DNA from: Candidatus Aenigmatarchaeota archaeon
GTDB taxonomy: Archaea > Aenigmatarchaeota > Aenigmatarchaeia > QMZP01
DNA length: 16,748 bases
Direction: 5' to 3'
Assembly: GCA_015520105.1 (NCBI GenBank)
Contig: WAQT01000002.1
Location: 1-16,748 of the forward strand
The translations under genes were made by a program, and so were the position numbers. Shown one piece after another: positions 1-6,543 of this stretch. The notes under the pieces were generated by a model, which worked only from the letters and a program-made list of their open reading frames with translations, did not search any database and was not told the origin of the DNA. The stretch's first letter is position 1; each line of letters starts with the position of its first letter.

Positions 1-2
1 AT

Positions 3-24
3 CCTCCATCCCTGAAAGGAGGTG
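3..24 (+). promoter_or_regulatory. Strong Shine-Dalgarno, possibly in a hairpin
   Basis: GAAAGGAGGTG at 14-24 ends 4 bases before the ATG at 29 and is close to a full anti-16S match. CCTCC at 3-7 is complementary to GGAGG at 18-22 with a 10-base loop, so the ribosome site could be folded away. Most genes further right have no such site. The window edge hides any promoter. Confidence 0.55.
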
Positions 25-28
25 TGTT

Positions 29-268
29 ATGGAAAACAAAGAGATGCCGGATTTAGCTGTCGAAAGGAGAAACAAGCTCATAATCTTTTCCAATGGGTTT
101 TTGCTGAAATCTCTGGCACCAGAGAACTGCTCCCTCAACCAATGTTTCTATTGCGGACTGTTGATAGACCACCGCGCGGCGGAAGTGGCCAGAAGTGAAA
201 TAAATACAATATCCGAAGCATGTAGAAGATTCTTATACACTCTGTGCCTGATACACGCCATTGCCTGA
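29..268 (+). CDS. Small Cys-pair protein, probably frameshifted
   Basis: Unknown 79-residue protein; I do not recognise the family. The start is well supported by the strong ribosome site just upstream. The reading frame contains CFYCG (Cys39 and Cys42), a typical zinc knuckle, then ends at a TGA (266-268). In the -1 frame, open from 226 to a stop at 301-303, the sequence reads RHCLMCGNLHEKKSL, which is a second CxxCG knuckle. Joining the frames anywhere between 226 and 265 would give a small protein of about 90 residues with two knuckles, as in a four-Cys zinc-binding protein. I infer that the gene is broken by a one-base indel, or that the assembly has an error here. A programmed frameshift is possible, but no classic slippery heptamer is visible. 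The real-gene call is moderate; the zinc role is inferred from Cys spacing only. Confidence 0.45.
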   Translation: MENKEMPDLAVERRNKLIIFSNGFLLKSLAPENCSLNQCFYCGLLIDHRAAEVARSEINTISEACRRFLYTLCLIHAIA

Positions 269-386
269 TGTGCGGCAACCTCCATGAGAAGAAGAGTTTG
301 TGAACTTTGCGTGCTCTGTTTTCTGATAAGAGCATCGCCCATCGAGGCTATTCAAATATCCTTCCTGGAGAAGTCCACAGCATCTT

Positions 387-396
387 CATAAATATT
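387..396 (+). promoter_or_regulatory. Candidate TATA box for the gene at 463
   Basis: TCATAAATATT-like stretch in the 194-base gap between the first two genes. Initiation about 25 bases downstream would leave a leader of some 40 bases containing the ribosome site at 451-458. A weaker A/T run, CTTAAAAATC (431-440), is an alternative. Nothing else recognisable lies in the 269-462 gap, apart from the -1 frame tail of the first gene up to 303. Confidence 0.3.
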
Positions 397-450
397 GCTT
401 ATTCTGCGGAGAGAAACGGCAATCCCAAATCTTAAAAATCAAATCAACTA

Positions 451-458
451 AAAGGAGG
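451..458 (+). promoter_or_regulatory. Strong Shine-Dalgarno for the gene at 463
   Basis: AAAGGAGG ends 4 bases before the ATG at 463. It matches the site in front of the first gene and fixes the start codon. Confidence 0.6.
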
Positions 459-462
459 AAGC

Positions 463-699
463 ATGAGAAAATTGAATAAGACCGCAAAATGTGAAGCCTT
501 AATTAACGTCTCATCTCAAGAACACCTTCCATTGTGTGAGCGGCTTGCCAAGAAGCTCAGAAAAAGGGGAGTCAGGGTAATCATCAATAATAACAAACTC
601 TTGGATACAGGAATAACAATTACCACCCAAGGCACAGAGAGGATAATAACCGGTACTGAGTTTTTCGAAACAGCCCCTCACATACCGAATATGTTCTGA
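463..699 (+). CDS. Small basic protein of unknown function
   Basis: 78 residues with a clear ribosome site (451-458) and its own terminator (706-729), so it is very likely a real gene. I do not recognise it. The N-terminal half is Lys/Arg-rich with an amphipathic helix (about residues 19-36, HLPLCERLAKKLRKRGVRVI), followed by a short strand and a Thr/Ile-rich stretch (residues 49-66, TGITITTQGTERIITGTE). The helix-then-VRVII pattern vaguely recalls the start of a tRNA-synthetase anticodon-binding fold, but the rest of that domain is missing and I would not name it so. There are two Cys (10 and 25) and no membrane segment. It shares the Shine-Dalgarno style of the preceding small gene, and both differ from the mainly leaderless genes to the right. 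Confidence 0.55.
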   Translation: MRKLNKTAKCEALINVSSQEHLPLCERLAKKLRKRGVRVIINNNKLLDTGITITTQGTERIITGTEFFETAPHIPNMF

Positions 700-705
700 C
701 TTATT

Positions 706-729
706 AGGAGGCCTCCGGCCTCCTTTTTT
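706..729 (+). terminator. Hairpin plus U-run terminator
   Basis: AGGAGGCC (706-713), loop TCC, then GGCCTCCT (717-724): a perfect 8-base GC-rich stem running into six T (724-729). It begins 7 bases after the stop codon of the 463-699 gene. It has the form of a bacterial intrinsic terminator. Archaeal terminators normally need only a T-run, so this is notable in an otherwise archaeal window. Confidence 0.75.
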
Positions 730-755
730 CTTTTGTCAAATTAACGGTATATGAA

Positions 756-1787
756 TCAGCCTCCAAGAAATCTCTCCAGCCCTGTCTGCCTTCCCTTTTC
801 CCTTATCTCCCTGAGCTTCCTTATCGTGTTCTCAATCCTCTCCCTCGAGAAGCTGTACTCTTCCACAAGCAGCCCCTCCAGCCTTGCGAAATCAGGCTCC
901 CTGACCTTCACCTCAACATCCTTTACAGGAGGATTCATAAAGAACTCGAATATCTCCTCAGGAGTTGCCTCGTGCTCCCACTCCACGCCATGGAACACCT
1001 CCTCCACGTTTTTCTTTTCCCTCACAATCTTCAGAGCGCCTTTCGGGCCTATCCCCTTCACGCCACCCGGATTGTAGTCCGTACCAACGAGAATGCCCAG
1101 GCAAACAAGCTGCTCCCTTGTTATCCCCAACCCGGCCAGAACATCCCTGAGCTCAACAATCTCTGGCTTCACCACAATATAACTCTCCCTCCTCGGTATC
1201 TTCCTCCTCCCGCTCACGGTGAGGTTCCTCACAAGCCTCTCTGCGCCGAAGAGAAGGGAGTCCCAGTCCTGGGAACCGGAAGCCCAGACCTGCCCCTTCC
1301 CAACCATGTAAGCGGCCTGTGCCTCTCCTTCAGAGGGCGCCTGCACCCACGCGACACCCATCATATCCAGAACCCTCTTCGCGTCCTCTATCATCTCCCC
1401 AGTCAGCCTCGCAGCGCCCTGAGCATACGTCATCACCTTCTCCCTCTCACCCTTTTCCAAAGCCTCTTTCCACTTCCTCTCGGCCTCCTCCCTTATCTCC
1501 CTCCTCTGTTCCGCGGTCTTCCTCTTGAACTCCGGAGGCTCTCCGTCGAACACGTAAACAGGAGTTATGCCCGCCTCTATCATCCTCGAGGTGCGGTAAA
1601 ACAAACCGGAGAGATGTGACGTTATCCTTCCTTTGGAATCTCTCAGGGGCTCCCCTGTCATCCTGTCCCTTATTATAGAGAGAAACTGATAGAGCGTGTT
1701 GTGAGCGTCTATCGCGACAGACCTTCCCGCCAGGTCCTGAAACTCCGCTTCCCGCGGACTTACAAGCTCCGAGAGGTTCACTCCCAT
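756..1787 (-). CDS. fen: Flap endonuclease 1 (FEN1), archaeal
   Basis: Structure-specific 5' nuclease that removes RNA-primer flaps in lagging-strand replication and acts in base excision repair. 343 residues, the usual archaeal length. I start it at the internal Met giving MGVNLSELV, the invariant FEN1 N-terminus that has to be free for DNA binding; a longer reading starts 19 codons upstream in promoter sequence. Visible family features are Asp27 in VAIDAHN, the VFDGEPPEFK motif, the helical arch region, EGEAQAAYM and SQDWDSLLFGA (usually SQDYDSLLFG, so Tyr is Trp here). GTDYNPGGVKGIGPKGAL is the helix-two-turn-helix. The last ten residues, QTGLERFLGG, form a PCNA-interacting PIP box, so the protein should dock on the sliding clamp. 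It is divergent from the 1854 membrane protein gene and convergent with the small genes to its left. Confidence 0.96.
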   Translation of the reverse strand: MGVNLSELVSPREAEFQDLAGRSVAIDAHNTLYQFLSIIRDRMTGEPLRDSKGRITSHLSGLFYRTSRMIEAGITPVYVFDGEPPEFKRKTAEQRREIREEAERKWKEALEKGEREKVMTYAQGAARLTGEMIEDAKRVLDMMGVAWVQAPSEGEAQAAYMVGKGQVWASGSQDWDSLLFGAERLVRNLTVSGRRKIPRRESYIVVKPEIVELRDVLAGLGITREQLVCLGILVGTDYNPGGVKGIGPKGALKIVREKKNVEEVFHGVEWEHEATPEEIFEFFMNPPVKDVEVKVREPDFARLEGLLVEEYSFSRERIENTIRKLREIREKGRQTGLERFLGG

Positions 1788-1807
1788 AGAAAAAGGCTGT
1801 TTTCCTG

Positions 1808-1814
1808 ATTTATA
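1808..1814 (-). promoter_or_regulatory. TATA box of the FEN1 gene
   Basis: On the minus strand GGATATAAATC is centred about 24 bases before the FEN1 ATG at 1787. Transcription would start at or next to the ATG (leaderless), supporting the shorter start chosen. A purine-rich AAAGG lies just upstream, where the TFB recognition element belongs. Confidence 0.7.
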
Positions 1815-1823
1815 TCCTTTCAG

Positions 1824-1830
1824 AAATATT
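1824..1830 (+). promoter_or_regulatory. Candidate TATA box of the 1854 gene
   Basis: AAATATT centred about 27 bases before the ATG at 1854, within the 66-base divergent region shared with FEN1. The two opposing TATA boxes lie about 15 bases apart, so the two promoters probably compete. Confidence 0.4.
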
Positions 1831-1853
1831 AACGCAAAAGCCAAAATTTACTT

Positions 1854-2621
1854 ATGTACATAAGACCCGAGCGCCTCCAGCTCCTCCACTACCTCTATTA
1901 CTCCCTTTCCATATTCAACTTCTCCAGCGCCCTGGTGAGCGCTCCGGCCTTCGCATACTTCTACTACTTCCTTTCCTTCTTCCTCATCCACATGGCTCTC
2001 AGCTGGTACGTCGAATACGCCCTGAGAAAAACACTCTCCGGCTTTATATCAATCTCCTCAGCCAGTTTCGCAACGAAACATATAGCTGTAACCGCTCTCT
2101 CCTCCCTCGCTGCGATGCTTTTCTGGCTCTCCACGCCGACAAACATGACCCTTGTAATCTCCTTCTCCTCCCCGAGAGGTCCTGAGTTCTTCGATTCGGT
2201 CGTGTTTCTGAACTACTTCACTCTCTCCATGAGCATCTTCTGGCTCGTTCTCGCAAGAACATCGCTCGTCTCTTCTACCCTGAAGCTGCTCCATTCCGGC
2301 ATAATAGAAAAGGCAAAACTCTACTTCATTTCAGAGGCAAAGAAAAGAACGCTTCTGGAAAGGAGCGATATCGAGTCATACAGGTACGGTTCTGACAGGC
2401 TTGTGGACAGGTGCCTCATAAAAGCATGGGAGGATAACGACCCAAAGAAGCTGCTGTCCAATATCAAGGCAATAGAGGCAAGAATCCTCAGCAATTCCAT
2501 AACCGAGATAAAAAGAAAGCTTGACTCCGCTCGCGACCCGAAAGAGGTTTCCCACCTCAGTGAAAGCCTTAAGCTCAAAGAAGAGAAACTCAGGAAACTG
2601 CTCTCGGAACAGGGAGCATAG
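1854..2621 (+). CDS. Membrane protein with C-terminal coiled coil
   Basis: 255 residues, family not recognised. Residues about 10-55 hold two closely spaced hydrophobic helices rich in Tyr and Phe. Further helices lie at about 75-93 and 115-137, so three or four membrane segments are likely. The remainder (about 150-255) is soluble, charged and helical, and the stretch after about 200 has heptad-like Leu/Ile spacing that suggests a coiled coil. The ATG sits about 27 bases after a TATA-like element, as expected for a leaderless message. The gene is followed by a 91-base gap and the ribosomal operon promoter, so it probably stands alone. It might be a membrane-tethered scaffold or signalling protein, but nothing catalytic is visible. 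Confidence 0.75.
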   Translation: MYIRPERLQLLHYLYYSLSIFNFSSALVSAPAFAYFYYFLSFFLIHMALSWYVEYALRKTLSGFISISSASFATKHIAVTALSSLAAMLFWLSTPTNMTLVISFSSPRGPEFFDSVVFLNYFTLSMSIFWLVLARTSLVSSTLKLLHSGIIEKAKLYFISEAKKRTLLERSDIESYRYGSDRLVDRCLIKAWEDNDPKKLLSNIKAIEARILSNSITEIKRKLDSARDPKEVSHLSESLKLKEEKLRKLLSEQGA

Positions 2622-2647
2622 TCTTCCATCAGCGTTCCAGTTAACAA

Positions 2648-2655
2648 TTTAAATA
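2648..2655 (+). promoter_or_regulatory. TATA box of the ribosomal protein operon
   Basis: ATTTAAATAC is the best TATA candidate. Initiation near 2675 would leave a leader of roughly 35-40 bases, with a ribosome site (AGGAG, 2704-2708) four bases before the S13 ATG. A second A/T element (CTTATATCC, about 2658-2666) is an alternative. Confidence 0.5.
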
Positions 2656-2684
2656 CCTTATATCCTTTATACTCTATTGTTTCA

Positions 2685-2697
2685 ATTAACGGTTAAT
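2685..2697 (+). promoter_or_regulatory. Palindrome in the S13 leader
   Basis: ATTAAC-G-GTTAAT is a perfect 13-base dyad between the predicted transcription start and the S13 ribosome site. It could be an operator or a weak RNA stem. No regulator is identified and the A/T-rich content makes chance possible. Confidence 0.25.
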
Positions 2698-2712
2698 CCA
2701 TTCAGGAGTCCT

Positions 2713-3174
2713 ATGGCAAAGAAATCCCAGGAAGCGATGCAGAACGTCGTGAGGGTCGCTGAGACCAATCTCGATGGAACAAAGCCCGTAAGAGCAGCCA
2801 TAAGAAGCATAAAGGGCATCTCCTTCATGCTCGCCAATGCCATATCCATGAAGTTCGACAGGCCTGACGCAAAGCTTGCGGAGCTTGACGAGGAATCCAT
2901 AAAGAGGCTTGAATCCCTGATAACAGAGCCTCAGAAACACGGAATCCCCTCATGGCTTCTCAACAGGAGAAAAGACCCGGTCACAGGAAAGGATTTCCAT
3001 ATAACCGCCTCAACCCTCGACTTCACAAAGAGCATGGATATAAACGAAATGAAAAAGAAGAAGTCCTACAGGGGGGTGAGGCACATCCTGAACCTTCCGG
3101 TGAGGGGCCAGAGAACAAGAGGTTCCTTCAGGAAGGGCAAGACAGTCGGAGTGAGCAAGAAGAAGAAGGGATAG
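2713..3174 (+). CDS. rps13: 30S ribosomal protein S13
   Basis: Protein of the small-subunit head that contacts 5S rRNA/L5 across the subunit bridge and the P-site tRNA. 153 residues from the ATG at 2713, which has AGGAG four bases upstream; a TTG at 2677 would add 12 non-conserved residues and lacks such a site. Early residues VRVAETNLDGTKPVRAAI and the helix-two-turn-helix at SIKGISFMLANAI match archaeal/eukaryotic S13/S18. The S13 signature RGVRHILNLPVRGQRTR lies at residues 120-136, followed by the usual Lys-rich tail. First gene of the S13-S4-S11-L3-rhodanese unit. The next ATG comes one base after the stop (TAGCATG), implying coupled translation. Confidence 0.96.
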   Translation: MAKKSQEAMQNVVRVAETNLDGTKPVRAAIRSIKGISFMLANAISMKFDRPDAKLAELDEESIKRLESLITEPQKHGIPSWLLNRRKDPVTGKDFHITASTLDFTKSMDINEMKKKKSYRGVRHILNLPVRGQRTRGSFRKGKTVGVSKKKKG

Positions 3175-3175
3175 C

Positions 3176-3646
3176 ATGAGAAAACTCAGGAACACATTCA
3201 AGAGGCCGAAGTCGCCCTGGTACCTTCCAAGGATAGAAGAGGAAAGGACGCTCCTGAAGAGGTACGGCCTCAGGAGGAAGAAAGAGATATGGAAAGCCCA
3301 GGAAATTCTGAGAAAGTTCAGGAACAGGGCAAAGGAGCTTAACGCCGTAAAGAACAAGGAAGAGGAGACAGTGCTGATAAAGAAACTCTCAAAGCTCGGA
3401 ATGCTCCCTCCCAACTCTCATCTTGACGACGTTCTGTCCATGGGAATAGAGAACGTGCTCGACAGGAGGCTCCAGACCATTGTCTTCAGGTCGGGCCTTG
3501 CAAAGACCCCTCTCCACGCAAGGCAGCTCATCACGCACGGTCACGTCATGATCAATGACAAACGAGTAAGGTTTCCCTCCTACATTGTGAGCACCGATGA
3601 GGAGGAATCCATAAAGCTGCTCGGAACTCCATCCAAGGGTGATTGA
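3176..3646 (+). CDS. rps4: 30S ribosomal protein S4
   Basis: Primary 16S rRNA-binding protein that nucleates assembly of the small-subunit body. 156 residues, somewhat short for an archaeal S4. The N-terminus MRKLRNTFKRPKSPW and the basic helical region (20-75) are typical of archaeal/eukaryotic S4/S9. The S4 RNA-binding domain spans about residues 97-145, with RLQTIVFRSGLAKTPLHARQ and the HGHVMINDKRV turn. The C-terminal Lys/Arg-rich extension found in many archaeal homologues is missing. Its stop TGA overlaps the S11 start as TGATG, so the genes are translationally coupled. The S13-S4-S11 order is the conserved archaeal alpha-operon arrangement. Confidence 0.95.
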   Translation: MRKLRNTFKRPKSPWYLPRIEEERTLLKRYGLRRKKEIWKAQEILRKFRNRAKELNAVKNKEEETVLIKKLSKLGMLPPNSHLDDVLSMGIENVLDRRLQTIVFRSGLAKTPLHARQLITHGHVMINDKRVRFPSYIVSTDEEESIKLLGTPSKGD

Positions 3647-4050
3647 TGATGAAGAGTGCAGACCCGCAGAAGAAATGGGGAATAGCCCATATATATTCCT
3701 CGGAGAACAACACAATAGTTCACATAACAGACATAACAGGCTCAGAAACCATAGCAAGGGTAACAGGAGGAATGATGACCAACAGGGACAAGGACAAGGG
3801 AATGCCTTTCCCTGCCATGAAGGCAGCGGACAAGGCGGCGCAGGAAGCGATTTCCAAGGGCATATACGGCGTCCATCTCAAGGTTCGCGCTCCCGGAGGC
3901 CACAAGAAGAAGATGCCGGGTCAGGGAGCCCAGCCCGCAATACGCGCTCTTGTTCGCGCAGGTCTCAGGATAGGAAGGATACAGGACGTCACCCCAATCC
4001 CTCACGACACCACAAGGAAACCTGGAGGAAGAAGGGGAAGAAGGGTGTGA
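3646..4050 (+). CDS. rps11: 30S ribosomal protein S11
   Basis: Platform protein of the small subunit that binds 16S rRNA near the mRNA exit site. 134 residues from the ATG at 3646, which overlaps the S4 stop (TGATG). A second ATG at 3649 is equally usable, and a TTG at 3643 is unlikely. Recognisable by WGIAHIYSSENNTIVHITDITG, by the GGMMTNRDKDKGMPFPAM region, and by the C-terminal signature with VRAGLRIGRIQDVTPIPHD and a GGRRGRRV tail. In most archaea this gene is followed by rpo3 and L18e; here the next gene is L3, 16 bases downstream. Confidence 0.95.
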   Translation: MMKSADPQKKWGIAHIYSSENNTIVHITDITGSETIARVTGGMMTNRDKDKGMPFPAMKAADKAAQEAISKGIYGVHLKVRAPGGHKKKMPGQGAQPAIRALVRAGLRIGRIQDVTPIPHDTTRKPGGRRGRRV

Positions 4051-4055
4051 TTCTT

Positions 4056-4061
4056 AAGGAG
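4056..4061 (+). promoter_or_regulatory. Shine-Dalgarno of L3
   Basis: AAGGAG ends 5 bases before the L3 ATG at 4067. Genes inside this operon use ribosome sites, or overlap with the previous gene, rather than leaderless starts. Confidence 0.55.
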
Positions 4062-4066
4062 AGAGC

Positions 4067-5044
4067 ATGGCAAAGGGACACAAGCCGAGAGCTGGTTCGA
4101 GGGCTTTCTGGCCGAGAAAGAGGGCAAAGAGGATATTCCCCTCTACAAAGGCTCCGCATTCAGAGGAGACCCTGCCTCTTGTTTTTGCAGGGTACAAGGC
4201 CGGCATGACGCAGGTTGTCTATACCGACTCCAAGAAGGGCTCGCCCACAGAGGGCCAGGACGTTGTAAGACCTGTCACAGTTCTCGAGTGCCCCTCCCTT
4301 ACAGTGTGCGGGATACGCCTCTACCAGAAAACCCATTACGGCCTCAGGACGCTTAAAACCATATGGTCCGAGAAGCTCTCAAAGACTCTTTCTAGGACGA
4401 TGACAGTCCCAAAAAACCCCTCATCCTCTCTTGATTTCATTGACAGCAACAGGGAGAAGATAGCCGATGTAAGGCTTATGGTTCACACCAATCCGCACCT
4501 GTCCGGGCTTGGAAAGAAGAAGCCGGAGGTGTTTGAGATACCTCTTGGCGGAGACATAGACCAGAAGCTTGAATACGCGAAGCAGAAGCTCGGGCAGGAG
4601 ATAAAGGCGAGCGATGTATTCCAGGAGGGCGAATACGTGGATTCTGTTGCTGTAACCAAGGGCAAGGGCTATCAGGGACCTGTCAGGAGGTTCGGGATAA
4701 AGATAAGGCCAAGGAAGCACGAGAAGAAGAGGAGGCACAGCGGCGTTCTCGGCGTGAGAAACGTCGCGAGGGTGCTTCCCGGAAAGATACCAATGGCAGG
4801 TCAGATGGGCTTCCAGACCAGGACCGAACTCAACAAGAGAATCGTGAAGATGGACTCCGGACAGCTCAATCCAAGCGGCGGCTGGCTCAATTACGGGAGC
4901 GTGAAGAGCGATTACATGCTTATAGAGGGCTCGGTTCCAGGGCCCAAGAAAAGGCTCGTTATTATCAGAAAGGGAGCGAGGGCACCGGAGAAGCTCAGCA
5001 CGGAGGTAAAGGAAATAATTCTTGAGTCCCAGCAGGGCGCCTGA
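4067..5044 (+). CDS. rpl3: 50S ribosomal protein L3
   Basis: Early-assembly 23S rRNA-binding protein whose long loop reaches toward the peptidyl-transferase centre. 325 residues, near the usual archaeal length. The N-terminus MAKGHKPRAGSRAFWPRKRA, the FAGYKAGMTQV motif (about residues 40-50), the KGKGYQGPVRRFGIK and RHSGVLGVRN segments (about 200-235), and MGFQTRTELNKRI are diagnostic. The start is fixed by AAGGAG five bases upstream. In most archaea L3 opens the L3-L4-L23-L2 cluster. Here it instead closes the S13-S4-S11 unit, and no L4 follows: the next gene is a rhodanese 18 bases downstream. Confidence 0.95.
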   Translation: MAKGHKPRAGSRAFWPRKRAKRIFPSTKAPHSEETLPLVFAGYKAGMTQVVYTDSKKGSPTEGQDVVRPVTVLECPSLTVCGIRLYQKTHYGLRTLKTIWSEKLSKTLSRTMTVPKNPSSSLDFIDSNREKIADVRLMVHTNPHLSGLGKKKPEVFEIPLGGDIDQKLEYAKQKLGQEIKASDVFQEGEYVDSVAVTKGKGYQGPVRRFGIKIRPRKHEKKRRHSGVLGVRNVARVLPGKIPMAGQMGFQTRTELNKRIVKMDSGQLNPSGGWLNYGSVKSDYMLIEGSVPGPKKRLVIIRKGARAPEKLSTEVKEIILESQQGA

Positions 5045-5062
5045 TTATCTTGCGTGATTCCT

Positions 5063-5374
5063 ATGGAAGTGAAGAACATAGACGCCGAGACTGCAAAGGA
5101 ATGGGTGAAGAAGAACAGAAACGGAATTCTCATAGTGGATGTGAGAACGCCGCAGGAGCATTTCTCCGGCCGCATCCCGGGCTCAAAGCTCATACCCCTT
5201 GACGAGCTTCCCAGAAGAATAAATGAGCTGAACAGGGACACTCCCGTGCTCCTATACTGCAGAAGCGGGGCAAGAAGCCTTGTAGCCTCGCGCTTCCTTC
5301 TGCAAAACGGCTTCAAACACGTCTACAACCTCAAGGGAGGAATAATATCCTGCCCTGACGAGTGCATTGAGTAA
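5063..5374 (+). CDS. Single-domain rhodanese sulfurtransferase
   Basis: Transfers sulfane sulfur through a Cys persulfide to acceptors such as cyanide, thioredoxin-type proteins or sulfur-relay partners; the physiological acceptor is not visible. 103 residues from the ATG at 5063 (a GTG at 5054 would add only three). Asp26 lies in LIVDVRTPQEHFSGRIPGS, and the active-site loop is CRSGAR (66-71) with catalytic Cys66. The usual closing GGxxxW segment is instead GGIISCPDECIE, adding Cys97 and Cys101 near the C-terminus that could form a disulfide or take part in sulfur handling. It lies 18 bases after L3, so it is probably cotranscribed with the ribosomal genes. A role in tRNA thiolation or cofactor sulfur supply is conjecture. 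Confidence 0.9.
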   Translation: MEVKNIDAETAKEWVKKNRNGILIVDVRTPQEHFSGRIPGSKLIPLDELPRRINELNRDTPVLLYCRSGARSLVASRFLLQNGFKHVYNLKGGIISCPDECIE

Positions 5375-5403
5375 CCGGAACACCGGAACGCTCCTATCCA
5401 AAG

Positions 5404-5413
5404 GCTTTTATCT
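5404..5413 (+). promoter_or_regulatory. TATA box of the DUF763 gene
   Basis: GCTTTTATCT is centred about 26 bases before the ATG at 5434, with no ribosome site in between. Leaderless start predicted, separate from the ribosomal operon. Confidence 0.55.
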
Positions 5414-5433
5414 CCCCACCCCAATCCTAAACT

Positions 5434-6543
5434 ATGAGGAGAACCGGGTTTGCTGAACTCAGGCTGTGCATGGGCCATGTTCCGATGTACAGGGAGATGG
5501 TAAAACTCTCGGCTCCTCTCATAGAGATTCTCGTTCTAGAGCTTGGGACAAAGAAGCTCATAGAGAGGTTCTCTGACCCTTTATGGTTCCAGAGCTATGC
5601 CTGCGCAATGGGTTTCGAGCACAACTACACAGGAGCCACCACGGTCACGCTCAAAGCCATAAAGGAGGCTGTATCGGGGAGAAACATCGGCATAGCTGTT
5701 GCAGGAGGAAAGGGGCCTGCCTCAAGGGAAACTCCAAACGAGATAGAGAGATTCTCAGAAGAAGCGAACATGAGCCACTCCAAAACCGCAACGCTCAAGC
5801 GCGCCTCCCGCCTCTCCTCAAAAACCGACTCCTCCCTTGTGCAGGACTCCTTCTCGATATACTTCCATTCCATGATTCTCGACGAGAAAGGAAACTATGC
5901 TGTCATAAACCAGGGAATGAACACCCGCGACATGCTGGTGAGGCGCTATCACTGGCTCAATTCGGATTCCTTTGTGGAGGAACCTCACAGCGGAATAGAA
6001 AGCTCCCCGGTCTCCGTGGCAATGAACCTCACAAGCAGGGAAAGCAGGGAAACCAGAAAGACCATAACGGACATAGTTCGCGACGAGCCTTACGAATCCC
6101 TCCAGAACAAGCTTCTCCTCCTTGACAGGAGCAGGGGCCAGAGGAAGATAGCAGACTTCCTTAACGCAGAAAGCGTGAAAAGGATTCCCTTCTATCTTGA
6201 GTTTCCGAGGTCCCTGAACAGAAAAGCGATAGAGATAGCAAAGCAGGCGGAAAACTTTGAAGACGTCCTTTCTGCTCCCGGAATGGGGCAGTCCACGATG
6301 AGAGGGCTTGCCTACATCTCATCCCTCATTTACGGAAGCAAACTCTCCTGGAACGACCCGCAGAGCTACTGCTTCGCATACGGAACAAAAGCCGGAAGGC
6401 CTTGGTATGTGGAGAGGGAAAGTATGAGAGAGAGCGCCGAAATACTCAGAAACGCGCTCCATGACGCAAAACTTGGAAGAAAGGAAAAGACAAACGCCCT
6501 GAGAAGGCTCTCAAGGATTGCAGAATCCTATTCGGTCTCGTAG
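5434..6543 (+). CDS. DUF763 family protein
   Basis: 369 residues of the DUF763 family, conserved in archaea and some bacteria and without an established function as far as I know. The match rests on MRRTGFAELRL at the start, SDPLWFQSYACAMGFEHN (about 47-64), IAVAGGKGPASRETP (about 87-101), DSFSIYFHSMILDEKGNYAV and QGMN (about 138-163), and the C-terminal SYCFAYGTKAGRPW. Residues about 282-302 (SAPGMGQSTMRGLAYISSLI) look like a helix-hairpin-helix, hinting at nucleic-acid binding. The conserved GGKG, acidic and QGMN blocks have the feel of an enzyme active site, but this is inference. Leaderless promoter at 5404-5413. The 3' end overlaps the convergent minus-strand gene by 16 bases. Confidence 0.9.
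   Translation: MRRTGFAELRLCMGHVPMYREMVKLSAPLIEILVLELGTKKLIERFSDPLWFQSYACAMGFEHNYTGATTVTLKAIKEAVSGRNIGIAVAGGKGPASRETPNEIERFSEEANMSHSKTATLKRASRLSSKTDSSLVQDSFSIYFHSMILDEKGNYAVINQGMNTRDMLVRRYHWLNSDSFVEEPHSGIESSPVSVAMNLTSRESRETRKTITDIVRDEPYESLQNKLLLLDRSRGQRKIADFLNAESVKRIPFYLEFPRSLNRKAIEIAKQAENFEDVLSAPGMGQSTMRGLAYISSLIYGSKLSWNDPQSYCFAYGTKAGRPWYVERESMRESAEILRNALHDAKLGRKEKTNALRRLSRIAESYSVS

Noticed and set aside
266..391. TGA readthrough (selenocysteine or recoded TGA) extending the first gene in frame to a CELCVLC segment
   Set aside because: No selenocysteine structure is recognised, and many other genes here stop at TGA. The -1 frame with the second CxxCG explains the region better.
972..1619. 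215-codon open frame on the plus strand
   Set aside because: It lies entirely antisense to FEN1, whose motifs are unmistakable. Its product is a Pro/Leu/His-rich shadow of the codon bias.
1788..1844. 19-residue N-terminal extension of FEN1
   Set aside because: It would cover the TATA box and bury the free N-terminus that FEN1 needs. The MGV start is conserved.
2677..2712. TTG start adding 12 residues to S13
   Set aside because: The extra residues match nothing in S13, while the ATG at 2713 has AGGAG four bases upstream.
3639..4208. 189-codon open frame overlapping S11 and the L3 start
   Set aside because: Out of frame with two clear ribosomal proteins; low-complexity Arg/Gly/Gln product.
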